Origin: JAQGJA01 sp965651535
GTDB taxonomy: Bacteria; Pseudomonadota; Alphaproteobacteria; Micavibrionales; SZUA-601
Assembly: GCA_965651535.1 (NCBI GenBank)
Contig: CBFGSX010000041.1
Location: 1 to 12,967 of the forward strand
Direction: 5' to 3'
DNA length: 12,967 bases
The position numbers were made by a program, and so were the translations under genes. The notes under the pieces are model-generated. The model searched no databases, had not been told where the DNA came from, and was given only the letters and a program-made list of their open reading frames with translations. Shown in pieces: positions 6,832 to 12,967 of this stretch; the stretch's first letter is position 1, and each line of letters begins with the position of its first letter.

Positions 6832-7518
6832 ATGACCCCTGAAATCACCTATATCCTGATTATCCTGGCGGTTTATGCGTGTTTGTTCGCAGCCTCGTGT
6901 TTCGGAGCCGAAGCCTTGCTTGCGTATATCGTCATGGTCACCATCACCGGCAACGTAGTGGTTGGTAAAGTCATTACCTTGTTTGGTTATCAACTCAATC
7001 CTGCGGCGGCGCTCGCGGTGATGCTGTTTTGGATTGGAAGCTTGCTCACGCAATATAACGGCGTAAAAGTTGCGAAGCGCGCACTCTATTACAACGTCTC
7101 ATCACTGGCATTTTTGACTCTGATCGGCTGGCTGGTCATGAACATCCCGAGCAACGTCTCGCCCAGCATGACCGAGGCTATCAAAACGATCTTCGGTTTC
7201 ATGCCGGGCGTATTGCTCGGCGCAGCAGCAGCATTTTCAGCGGCATTTCTGTTCACGATTTTCGTGCAGCGGAAACTGCAAAAGAAATTCCACGGCGAAT
7301 TGCCGGTCTTGTTACAGTCGGGACTTGTCGCCGTCGCCACCTTGATGGACATCGCCATCTTCAACAGCGTCGCCTATTACGGGTCCGACGTGAATATCCC
7401 CCAGACCATCCTCATGACCTGGGCCGTGCGTGTGGTGGTGATCATCATGGGCATTCCGGTGATCATGGCCATCCGTGCCCTGCACCATCGCGGGAAGGTG
7501 CCTTTATTAACGGAATAA
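6832..7518 (+). CDS. YhhQ/VUT-family transporter, probable queuosine-precursor uptake protein
   Basis: The 228-residue integral membrane protein has six or seven hydrophobic segments (about 6-26, 28-48, 57-75, 88-106, 119-146, 159-181, 188-213). Two blocks match the VUT (COG1738) family. The first is the loop after the third segment, LLTQYNGVKVAKRALYY (71-87), corresponding to the family DVxxEVYGxxxARR pattern. The second is the late segment VATLMDIAIFNSVAYYG (168-184), with the conserved Asp173. Studied members import 7-cyano- or 7-aminomethyl-7-deazaguanine for queuosine in tRNA. The substrate here is inferred from family only. The usual acidic pair in the loop is replaced by Thr-Gln, so the copy is somewhat divergent. 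The binding site is weak (GAGAG at 6816-6820). It lies downstream of deoA and the hairpin pair. Confidence 0.7.
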   Translation: MTPEITYILIILAVYACLFAASCFGAEALLAYIVMVTITGNVVVGKVITLFGYQLNPAAALAVMLFWIGSLLTQYNGVKVAKRALYYNVSSLAFLTLIGWLVMNIPSNVSPSMTEAIKTIFGFMPGVLLGAAAAFSAAFLFTIFVQRKLQKKFHGELPVLLQSGLVAVATLMDIAIFNSVAYYGSDVNIPQTILMTWAVRVVVIIMGIPVIMAIRALHHRGKVPLLTE

Positions 7519-7537
7519 GCGCCTTTTTTGCGCTTTT
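7517..7537 (+). terminator. Weak intrinsic terminator-like hairpin
   Basis: AAGCGC (7517-7522) pairs perfectly with GCGCTT (7530-7535) around a 7-base T-rich loop, and the T run continues to 7537. It overlaps the stop codon of the YhhQ-family gene. The stem is short and the T tract ends quickly, so termination may be partial. Confidence 0.35.
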
Positions 7538-7540
7538 CCC

Positions 7541-7570
7541 TTGCTTTTTACCCGCCTAACCCCCTATAAG
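7541..7570 (+). promoter_or_regulatory. Probable promoter of typA
   Basis: A -35 box TTGCTT (7541-7546) and a -10 box TATAAG (7565-7570) are separated by 18 bp. They lie 122 bases before the typA ATG and ahead of the hairpin cluster, giving a predicted leader of about 115 bases. This is a consensus match only. Confidence 0.5.
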
Positions 7571-7605
7571 GGCGGCGCATCAGACAATCACAACAGAAGT
7601 CGAAT

Positions 7606-7665
7606 CCCCCGACTTGATCGGGGGTCCTTGCGGGATTTCCCAAGGACCCCGCATTGAATGCGGGG
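7606..7665. repeat. Three overlapping palindromes in the typA leader
   Basis: Hairpin A pairs CCCCCGA (7606-7612) with TCGGGGG (7618-7624) around the loop CTTGA. Hairpin B pairs GGGGTCCTTG (7621-7630) with CAAGGACCCC (7641-7650), a perfect 10-bp stem. Hairpin C pairs CCCCGCAT (7647-7654) with ATGCGGGG (7658-7665). A and B share 7621-7624, and B and C share 7647-7650, so B competes with both A and C. The loop of A is the reverse complement of the TCAAG loop at 6798-6802, and its GGACC edge matches too, so it belongs to the same repeat family. Confidence 0.8.
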
Positions 7666-7692
7666 TTTCGCCGGTTTTAAGGATTTTATACC

Positions 7693-9534
7693 ATGGCCCT
7701 GCGCAATATCGCCATCATCGCCCACGTCGACCACGGGAAAACCACGCTGGTCGACCAGATGTTCCGCCAAAGCGGCACGTTCCGCGACAACCAACAGGTG
7801 GCCGAGCGCGCGATGGACAGCAACGATCTCGAGCGCGAGCGCGGCATCACCATTTTGGCCAAGGTCACCTCGGTCGATTGGAAAGGCAACCGCATCAACA
7901 TCGTGGACACGCCGGGACACGCCGATTTCGGCGGCGAGGTCGAACGCATTTTGTCCATGGTGGACGGTGTCGTTCTTCTGTGCGATGCCGCCGAAGGCCC
8001 TCTGCCCCAGACGAAATTCGTTCTGACCAAGGCGCTCAAGCGCGGCATCAAGCCGATCGTCGTCATCAACAAGATAGACCGCCCGGATGCCGAGATCGAC
8101 AAGACTCTGGATTCCGTTTTCGACCTGTTCGTCGCCCTCGAAGCCAGCGAGGAACAGCTCGATTTCCCGACGCTCTATGCCGTGGGCCGCGACGGCTGGG
8201 CCGGGCTGACGCCCGAGACCGACCGTCAGGGCGGGCTGGAACCGCTTTTCGACACCATCATCGACCATGTCCCGCCCCCGCATGATGTCGATAAAAACGC
8301 GCCGTTCAAATTGCTCGTCACCATGATGCACCGCGATCCGTTCCTGGGCCGCCTTGTCACGGGCCGCATTGAAAGCGGCACAGTCAAAATGAACCAGGCC
8401 GTGCATTGCCTTGACCGCGACGGCAAACGCGTCGATGCCGGACGCATCACGAAAATTCTGGCCTTTCGCGGCCTCGAGCGCGTGCCGCTCGAAAGCGCCG
8501 AAGCGGGAGACATTGTCATGGTCGCCGGCCTTGAAAAAGCCACCGTCGCGCAAACGGTTTGCGACGTGTTGGTATCCGAGCCCTGCGAGGCGCAGCCTAT
8601 CGACCCGCCGATTATTTCCATGACCTTCCGTGTCAATGACAGCCCGCTTGTCGGCCGCGACGGCGACAAGGTGACCTCGCGCCTGATCCGCGACCGCCTG
8701 TTCCGCGAAGCCGAAAGCAATGTCGCGCTCAAGGTCGAGGACGGCTCGACGATGGACAGTTTCAAGGTCTCGGGCCGCGGCGAATTGCAGCTGGGCGTTC
8801 TCATCGAAAATATGCGCCGCGAAGGATTTGAGCTGGGCATTTCACGCCCCGAGGTGATTTTGAAAAAAGACGAGAACGGTCAGTTACTGGAGCCGACCGA
8901 AGAAGTCGTCATCGACGTCGATCAGGAATATATGAACGTCGTCATGCAGAAAATGACCGAGCGCAAGGCGGAGCTTCGCGAATCCGTTCCATCCTCGGGC
9001 GGCAAGCAACGCCTGACCTTTATCGCCGTCTCACGCGGATTGATCGGCTATTACTCCGAGTTTCTGACCGATACGCGCGGCACAGGGCTGATGAATCGCC
9101 TGTTCCACGGTTACACGCCCTATAAGGGCAAGGTCGGCGGCCGCCGCAACGGCGCGCTGATCTCGATTGACGCCGGGGCCGCCACGGCCTATGCGCTCGC
9201 GCCGCTCGAAGAACGTGGCCGCATCCTGATCGATCCGAACACGGAAACCTATGCCGGGATGATTATCGGCGAGCACAGCCGCGAGAACGATCTCGAAGTG
9301 AACGTGCAAAAGGCCAAAAAACTGTCGAACGTCCGCGCCGCCGGCAAGGACGACGCGATCCGTCTGACGCCGCCGCCGGTGATGACGCTGGAATGGGCGA
9401 TGACCTATATCAATGACGACGAGCTGGTCGAGGTCACGCCGAAATTCATCCGTCTGCGCAAGGCGATCCTCGACAGCAATGCCCGCGAAAAAGCGCGCAA
9501 GGCGGCGGAAAAAGCCAATGAAAGCGCGGCGTAA
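7693..9534 (+). CDS. typA: Translational GTPase TypA/BipA
   Basis: TypA is an EF-G-like GTPase that binds the 70S ribosome and supports ribosome assembly and growth under stress or cold. The 613-residue protein matches the family length (607 in E. coli). G-domain motifs are G1 AHVDHGKTT (10-18), the switch region ERERGITI (47-54), G3 DTPGH (72-76) with the catalytic-type His76, and G4 NKID (126-129). The later domains include the family block SGRGELQLGVLIENMRREG and, near the C-terminus, MTLEWAMTYINDDELVEVTP (a 20-residue hallmark). The tail is Lys/Ala rich. An AAGGA ribosome binding site lies at 7679-7683 ahead of the ATG. The leader carries three overlapping hairpins downstream of a TTGCTT/TATAAG promoter, so post-initiation control is conceivable. 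Confidence 0.98.
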   Translation: MALRNIAIIAHVDHGKTTLVDQMFRQSGTFRDNQQVAERAMDSNDLERERGITILAKVTSVDWKGNRINIVDTPGHADFGGEVERILSMVDGVVLLCDAAEGPLPQTKFVLTKALKRGIKPIVVINKIDRPDAEIDKTLDSVFDLFVALEASEEQLDFPTLYAVGRDGWAGLTPETDRQGGLEPLFDTIIDHVPPPHDVDKNAPFKLLVTMMHRDPFLGRLVTGRIESGTVKMNQAVHCLDRDGKRVDAGRITKILAFRGLERVPLESAEAGDIVMVAGLEKATVAQTVCDVLVSEPCEAQPIDPPIISMTFRVNDSPLVGRDGDKVTSRLIRDRLFREAESNVALKVEDGSTMDSFKVSGRGELQLGVLIENMRREGFELGISRPEVILKKDENGQLLEPTEEVVIDVDQEYMNVVMQKMTERKAELRESVPSSGGKQRLTFIAVSRGLIGYYSEFLTDTRGTGLMNRLFHGYTPYKGKVGGRRNGALISIDAGAATAYALAPLEERGRILIDPNTETYAGMIIGEHSRENDLEVNVQKAKKLSNVRAAGKDDAIRLTPPPVMTLEWAMTYINDDELVEVTPKFIRLRKAILDSNAREKARKAAEKANESAA

Positions 9535-9559
9535 CCGCGTTAACCACCACATCTTGTGG

Positions 9560-9589
9560 TTGGAAAACGGTCGGTTTTTCCTTTAGAAT
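9560..9589 (+). promoter_or_regulatory. Probable promoter of the unknown gene at 9621
   Basis: A -35 box TTGGAA (9560-9565) and a -10 box TAGAAT (9584-9589) lie 18 bp apart, and the predicted start point is near 9596. This is before the GGAGA ribosome binding site (9609-9613), which supports the ATG at 9621 over an in-frame ATG at 9588 that overlaps the -10 box. A small hairpin, ACCACA/TGTGGT at 9546-9560, lies between the typA stop and the -35 box. Confidence 0.5.
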
Positions 9590-9620
9590 GTCTCCCCCTT
9601 TGAAAGATGGAGAATCGCCC

Positions 9621-10451
9621 ATGGCCCCGCGTCCACGCCTGAATTCGATTGAGCTTGAAAAGCGTCAGGCCCTTGTTGCCGCTGACGAAAAGAAAAACGG
9701 CATGGATATCTACGCACCCGAAAATTCCTATCTGCACCTGCCGGTCGCGGAATGGACGGAAATTTCCGAGGACGCGCGCGATTTCCTGATGCAGCGCCAG
9801 ATCAAAACCCTGGCCGACTTCCGTTACTGGCAATTCGGCGAGCTTTTACTCGGCCAGCCGGAAGACGACTTCGACACATCCCAACGCGATAAAAAAATCA
9901 GCGATGAAATTTGGAAGAAATCTCTGGAATGCGGTGTGATCTGGCATCCTTATTACGATCCGGATCAAGAAGGTGCGGCGACACTCAAAAACACCCTTGA
10001 GAAAGGACGCATGTGGTATCATATGCGGCAAGAGAGGCACGGCAACATCGCGCCGAAAACGGACGACAAAACCCGTGATTTGAAAACGCGTTATTTGTTA
10101 AAAGCGTTATACAAGGATAAAAAACATATTCTGATGCTGCCCGTCGATCAGGTTCCGGGGGCGCCCAAGCTGCGCTTTGCTCGCGATTCCGGCTGCAACA
10201 TCGTTGCGGAGCTGGCCGCCAAAACCAAAGAGGAGCACATCGCCAACGGCATGAAAAAGGGACTCGTGCCGCACATGATCCACGGCCTTAAAAAGCTGGA
10301 CCTTCGGATGGGGTTGTTCCAAGAAGCCGCCAAAACCATCGGCGAGGCCGAAGCCGGACGGAATTTGACGCCCGTAAAGGCCAAACCCGCCGATCCAACC
10401 GTCGCCGAGGCGCAAAAGGCCTATTATCAGCTTTTCGGGTTTAATTTGTAA
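9621..10451 (+). CDS. Conserved-looking cytoplasmic protein of unknown function
   Basis: The 276-residue protein has no signal peptide or membrane segment and is highly charged, with many Lys and Glu residues. I recognise no family. The middle is rich in aromatic residues (FRYWQFGELLLGQPEDDFD, about 67-85, and VIWHPYYDPDQEG). A basic helical stretch follows (DLKTRYLLKALYKDKKH), then a likely globular part with MLPVDQVPGAPKLRFARD. A Pro/Ala/Lys linker precedes a conserved-looking tail, AYYQLFGFNL. The start is supported by GGAGA at 9609-9613 and by the promoter at 9560-9589. Normal codon use, a ribosome binding site and good length argue for a real gene. It stands alone between typA and phaZ, so the context does not suggest a role. 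Confidence 0.85.
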   Translation: MAPRPRLNSIELEKRQALVAADEKKNGMDIYAPENSYLHLPVAEWTEISEDARDFLMQRQIKTLADFRYWQFGELLLGQPEDDFDTSQRDKKISDEIWKKSLECGVIWHPYYDPDQEGAATLKNTLEKGRMWYHMRQERHGNIAPKTDDKTRDLKTRYLLKALYKDKKHILMLPVDQVPGAPKLRFARDSGCNIVAELAAKTKEEHIANGMKKGLVPHMIHGLKKLDLRMGLFQEAAKTIGEAEAGRNLTPVKAKPADPTVAEAQKAYYQLFGFNL

Positions 10452-10488
10452 TTCTTGCGCATACACCTTGTAAACCTTTGTTTTTTAT

Positions 10489-10517
10489 CCGCTTGGCTGG
10501 TAAAAAGCGGGATTTTT
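10489..10517 (+). terminator. Possible terminator between the unknown gene and phaZ
   Basis: CCGCTT (10489-10494) pairs with AAGCGG (10505-10510) around a 10-base loop, followed by GATTTTT. The stem is only 6 bp and the T run is short, so this is a weak candidate for ending the transcript of the upstream gene. Confidence 0.35.
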
Positions 10518-10556
10518 AACTCTTTGGTCATGCTCAAAGCGGCATAGTCGTGGGGC

Positions 10557-11789
10557 ATGCCCAATATTCTTTATCCTCTCTATGACCTTAGCCATGTCGC
10601 CCTGACGCCGATCCGCCTCGGCGCGGAGATGGCGCGCGATATTTTCCAAAGCCCCGCCAACCCGGCCGCCTTTACCCCCGTGGGGCGCACCGTCGCCGCC
10701 GCCTCGGATCTGGCCTTTCGCATGACGCGGCGCTTTGACCAGCCCGCTTTCGGCATCCGTGATACGGTCATCGACGGCAAGAAATATCCCGTTCGCGAGC
10801 GCGACGTTCAAGATCTGCCCTTTTGCAAGCTCAAGCATTTCATCGTCAAGGGTGCGCCCAAACGTCCGAAAATGCTCGTCTGCGCGCCGCAATCCGGTCA
10901 TTTTGCCACTTTGCTGCGCGGCACGGTCGAGGCGTTGTTGCCGCATCATGACGTTTACATCACCGACTGGAAGAATGCACGCAACGTGCCGCTGTCCAAG
11001 GGCTATTTCGATCTGGACGATTGCGTCGAATATTATATGACTTTCCTGCAGGCGCTTGGCCCCGATGTCGACGCCTTTGCCGTGTGCCAGCCTTCGGTTC
11101 CCGTCCTCATCGCCGTGACGCTGCTCAACAAGAAAAACAAAAAAATGGCGCCGCGCTCGATGATTTTGATGGGCGGGCCGGTCGATACGCGCATCAACCC
11201 GACCGAAGTCAACAGGTTGGCCGAAGAAAAACCAATCGAGTGGTTCGAACAACAGGCCGTCTCGGTCGTGCCGCCGTGGTATGCCGGCGCCATGCGTCAG
11301 GTCTATCCGGGGTTTTTGCAGCTGACGGGATTCATGAGCATGAATCTGGATCGTCACATCGACAGCTATTTCAAATATTTTCAGCACCTGGTGCAAGGCG
11401 ACGGCGAAAGCGCCAAGAAACATCGCGATTTTTACAACGAATATCTGGCGGTGATGGATATTCCCGCCGAGTTTTACATCCAGACCGTCGAGCGCGTGTT
11501 CCAGCAACATTTATTGGCCAAGCGCCAATATAAATGGCGCGGCGAGTTGGCCGATCCGGCGGAGATCACAGAGACGGCGTTGCTGTGCATCGAAGGTGAG
11601 CTCGACGACATTTCCGCCACGGGCCAGACCAAAGCCGCACTAAAACTGTGCAGCAGGTTGAAAGAGTCGAAAAAGAAATATCACCTGCAGAAAAAAGCCG
11701 GGCATTACGGCTTGTTCAGCGGTACACGCTGGCGCGAAGAAGTGCGCCCCCTTATCACCGCGTTTGTGCAGCAGCACAACAAAAAATAG
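10557..11789 (+). CDS. phaZ: Intracellular poly(3-hydroxybutyrate) depolymerase
   Basis: This alpha/beta-hydrolase mobilises stored PHB granules inside the cell, releasing 3-hydroxybutyrate units. The 410-residue protein fits the intracellular PhaZ family. The nucleophile position is a Cys, Cys177 in AVCQPSVPVL, as in the Ralstonia enzyme (Cys183), rather than the Ser of ordinary lipases. The acid is Asp350 (EGELDD) and the base is His383 (AGHYGLFSG). Their 33-residue spacing equals that of Asp355 and His388 in Ralstonia. The N-terminus PNILYPLYDL and the block VYITDWKNARNVPLSKG (133-149) are also family-like. No phaC, phasin or other PHA gene is in the window. The ATG has only GGGG one base upstream, too close to act as a normal ribosome binding site, and no clear promoter is visible in the 105-bp gap. 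Confidence 0.92.
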   Translation: MPNILYPLYDLSHVALTPIRLGAEMARDIFQSPANPAAFTPVGRTVAAASDLAFRMTRRFDQPAFGIRDTVIDGKKYPVRERDVQDLPFCKLKHFIVKGAPKRPKMLVCAPQSGHFATLLRGTVEALLPHHDVYITDWKNARNVPLSKGYFDLDDCVEYYMTFLQALGPDVDAFAVCQPSVPVLIAVTLLNKKNKKMAPRSMILMGGPVDTRINPTEVNRLAEEKPIEWFEQQAVSVVPPWYAGAMRQVYPGFLQLTGFMSMNLDRHIDSYFKYFQHLVQGDGESAKKHRDFYNEYLAVMDIPAEFYIQTVERVFQQHLLAKRQYKWRGELADPAEITETALLCIEGELDDISATGQTKAALKLCSRLKESKKKYHLQKKAGHYGLFSGTRWREEVRPLITAFVQQHNKK

Positions 11790-11833
11790 AAGGGGCGGTT
11801 TCCTTGACAAAAAAAACCTGTTACGCTCGGAAA

Positions 11834-12571
11834 ATGTCAATTGCTTTGCGTCGTTCCCTGCCCCAGACCGTTGTGCTGGACGATATCGAGATCGAACTTA
11901 AAATCCATCCGCGCGCCCGTTCCATGACCTTGCGCCATGATATCAATGTCAACAACTTCAGGCTTTCCCTTCCCAAGCGCATGAACCGGAAAGAAGTTGT
12001 TTCCTTTCTCGAGGAACATCGCGACTGGATGCGCGATCTCAAAGACCGCAACCCCGATCCCGAGCCAATCAAAGAAGGGGGAAATATCCTGATCGAGGGC
12101 GTCGAGCGCCGCATCGTGCGCCGTGACGGCAAGCGCGGCGTCGAAACCGAGCTGACCCCGACGGAATTGATCGTCACCTGCGCGCCCGACCGCCTGCAAC
12201 GCGCCGTTTTGCGCTTTGTAAAACGGCACGCCGAGAAAATCATCACGAAAATGGCGGCGGAAAAATCCGCCCGCGCCGGGGGCCGCCCCCTGCAACGCGT
12301 CAAGTTCCGCGACACGAATTCACGCTGGGGCAGCTGTACCTGCGACGGCGTCCTGTCCTTTTCGTGGCGGCTGGTGATGGCGCCGCCCGAGGTGCTGGAT
12401 TATATCGTCGCGCACGAGGTCGCGCATCTTGTCCATATGAACCACTCCAAGAATTTCTGGAAAAAATGCCGCGAACTGACGCCGCACACGACGCTGGGCC
12501 GCCATTGGCTCAAGGTCAATGCCGGATTACTGCATCAGGTGCAGTTTATCACTCCGAACGGAACTCCTTGA
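11834..12571 (+). CDS. YgjP/DUF45-family zinc metallopeptidase (SprT-like)
   Basis: The 245-residue protein carries the zinc-binding HEVAH motif at 194-198 and a third ligand candidate, His204, in NHSKNFW. It also has the family signature RWGSCTCDGVLSFSWRL (164-180) and the following block APPEVLDYIVAHEVAHLVH (183-201). This is the YgjP-like branch (DUF45, often labelled M48-family or SprT-family metallopeptidase). Physiological substrates are largely unknown. The N-terminal half (about 1-150) is a beta-rich and helical region typical of the family and has no signal peptide, so the protein is probably cytoplasmic. The frame is open further upstream, to 11648, but that part overlaps phaZ in another frame. 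The ATG at 11834 gives the family N-terminus. It follows phaZ by 44 bp and may be read through from it. Confidence 0.9.
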   Translation: MSIALRRSLPQTVVLDDIEIELKIHPRARSMTLRHDINVNNFRLSLPKRMNRKEVVSFLEEHRDWMRDLKDRNPDPEPIKEGGNILIEGVERRIVRRDGKRGVETELTPTELIVTCAPDRLQRAVLRFVKRHAEKIITKMAAEKSARAGGRPLQRVKFRDTNSRWGSCTCDGVLSFSWRLVMAPPEVLDYIVAHEVAHLVHMNHSKNFWKKCRELTPHTTLGRHWLKVNAGLLHQVQFITPNGTP

Positions 12572-12581
12572 CCTTTCCCTC

Positions 12582-12609
12582 TTGACTTGCTTAATAGATG
12601 ACATAAAAT
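12582..12609 (+). promoter_or_regulatory. Probable promoter of the AT-rich gene at the right edge
   Basis: A -35 box TTGACT (12582-12587) and a -10 box TAAAAT (12604-12609) lie 16 bp apart, the best sigma-70-type match in the window. The predicted start point, near 12616, is downstream of an in-frame ATG at 12613. It therefore favours the ATG at 12643 as the translation start. Confidence 0.55.
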
Positions 12610-12642
12610 AGCATGACTTTTCCTTACTCATGCGGGTATATC

Positions 12643-12967
12643 ATGTCAAAAGCTCATTTCAGTTATCCTAAAGACGACTCAGAGGAATTTGTTCTCTCCT
12701 TTCTAGATATCTGTCAGATAAATAAAAAAGAGAAAACCATCTCTTACCTCCATTTCATGCAGCCTCTGAATGAAGATGAAAGAAGACATTTGAATGCGTG
12801 TCCGGACGAAATCTTTGCTGGATTTGGCACACGTGATCCCGTTGGTAAGCTTTCCTTTGCTTACTCATCAGAAATAACGAAAGATCACGAGGCGGTCTAT
12901 AAAGCTATCGAGTCTCGACATAAAGAAAATCGAGAGATAATCCTCTTCGTATTTGATAAAGAGCAAG
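12643..12967 (+). CDS. Unknown AT-rich gene, 5' part only
   Basis: The frame is open from the ATG at 12643 for 108 codons to the window edge, so the C-terminus is missing. The visible part is soluble and charged, with no signal peptide or membrane segment. It starts MSKAHFSYPKDDSEEF and includes SFAYSSEITKDHEAV and REIILFVFDKE, which reads like an alpha/beta fold, but I recognise no family. G+C is about 39% by hand count against roughly 60% in the metallopeptidase gene before it. It uses codons rare in the neighbours (CTA, ATA, AGA, CGA). A TTGACT/TAAAAT promoter precedes it; a ribosome binding site is weak at best (GGG at 12634-12636). Composition suggests horizontal acquisition. The gene call is probable rather than certain, because the frame is cut. 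Confidence 0.7.
   Translation, partial: MSKAHFSYPKDDSEEFVLSFLDICQINKKEKTISYLHFMQPLNEDERRHLNACPDEIFAGFGTRDPVGKLSFAYSSEITKDHEAVYKAIESRHKENREIILFVFDKEQ

Noticed and set aside
7588..8553. Long open frame on the minus strand (321 codons) opposite typA.
   Set aside because: It mirrors the GC-rich codon pattern of typA, resembles no protein family, and has no ribosome binding site. The plus-strand typA motifs are unambiguous.
9546..9560. Hairpin ACCACA/TGTGGT just after the typA stop as a terminator.
   Set aside because: The stem is short and no T run follows directly. It overlaps the next gene's -35 box, so I mention it only there.
10485..11510. Long open frame on the minus strand (341 codons) opposite phaZ.
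   Set aside because: It is rich in His, Arg and Asp as expected of a shadow frame, and phaZ on the plus strand has the full catalytic triad.
11804..11832. Perfect TTGACA box ahead of the metallopeptidase gene.
   Set aside because: No -10 box lies at an acceptable distance; TACGCT is only 12 bp away. I do not call a promoter.
11648..11833. Upstream extension of the metallopeptidase frame.
   Set aside because: It overlaps the phaZ coding sequence in another frame, and the YgjP-like family N-terminus begins at the ATG at 11834.
12613..12642. Earlier in-frame ATG for the right-edge gene.
   Set aside because: It lies before the transcription start predicted from the TTGACT/TAAAAT promoter and has no ribosome binding site.
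1..12967. Search for tRNA, rRNA, CRISPR arrays, insertion sequences and attachment sites.
   Set aside because: No cloverleaf with conserved T-loop bases, no regularly spaced repeats, no transposase or integrase motifs were seen by eye.

Overview
The window looks like a stretch of chromosome from a moderately GC-rich (roughly 55-60% in most genes) free-living alphaproteobacterium. Pointers are the roughly 480-residue two-domain isocitrate dehydrogenase of the type found mainly in Alphaproteobacteria, the intracellular PHB depolymerase, leaders with TTGNNN/TATAAN-like promoters, and intergenic hairpins of the GGACC...TCAAG...GGACC kind. A Rhodospirillales- or Micavibrio-like lineage is my guess; the sequence alone does not prove it.

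Layout. (1) 1-2196: the 5' part of ribF runs leftward off the window. Only 16 bp away a divergent pair starts: a protein with the full aspartate-semialdehyde dehydrogenase fold but with the catalytic Cys, His and both substrate Arg residues replaced, then a small single-EamA-domain membrane protein. (2) 2211-5384, all on the minus strand: nhaA (Na+/H+ antiporter), icd and a small lipoprotein. A composite palindromic repeat sits directly behind the icd stop. (3) 5445-7518, plus strand: deoA (thymidine phosphorylase), an inverted pair of REP-like hairpins, and a YhhQ/VUT-family queuosine-precursor-type transporter. (4) 7541-9534: a good promoter, a leader filled with three overlapping hairpins, and typA/bipA. 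(5) 9560-12571: an unrecognised soluble protein with its own promoter, phaZ (intracellular PHB depolymerase with a Cys nucleophile), and a YgjP/DUF45 zinc metallopeptidase. (6) 12572-12967: a new promoter and the start of an AT-rich (about 39% G+C by hand count) unknown gene cut by the window edge, possibly the first gene of an acquired segment.

Most genes are unrelated housekeeping functions (FAD synthesis, TCA cycle, ion homeostasis, nucleoside salvage, translation-linked GTPase, storage polymer use), so no single operon explains the region. I see no complete new multi-gene system. The items most worth pursuing are the ASADH-like pseudoenzyme, the hairpin family that recurs in two intergenic regions including the typA leader, the predicted leaderless start of ribF, the NAD-type cofactor signature in the isocitrate dehydrogenase, and the compositional break at the right end. 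I found no tRNA, rRNA, CRISPR array, insertion sequence or transposase.
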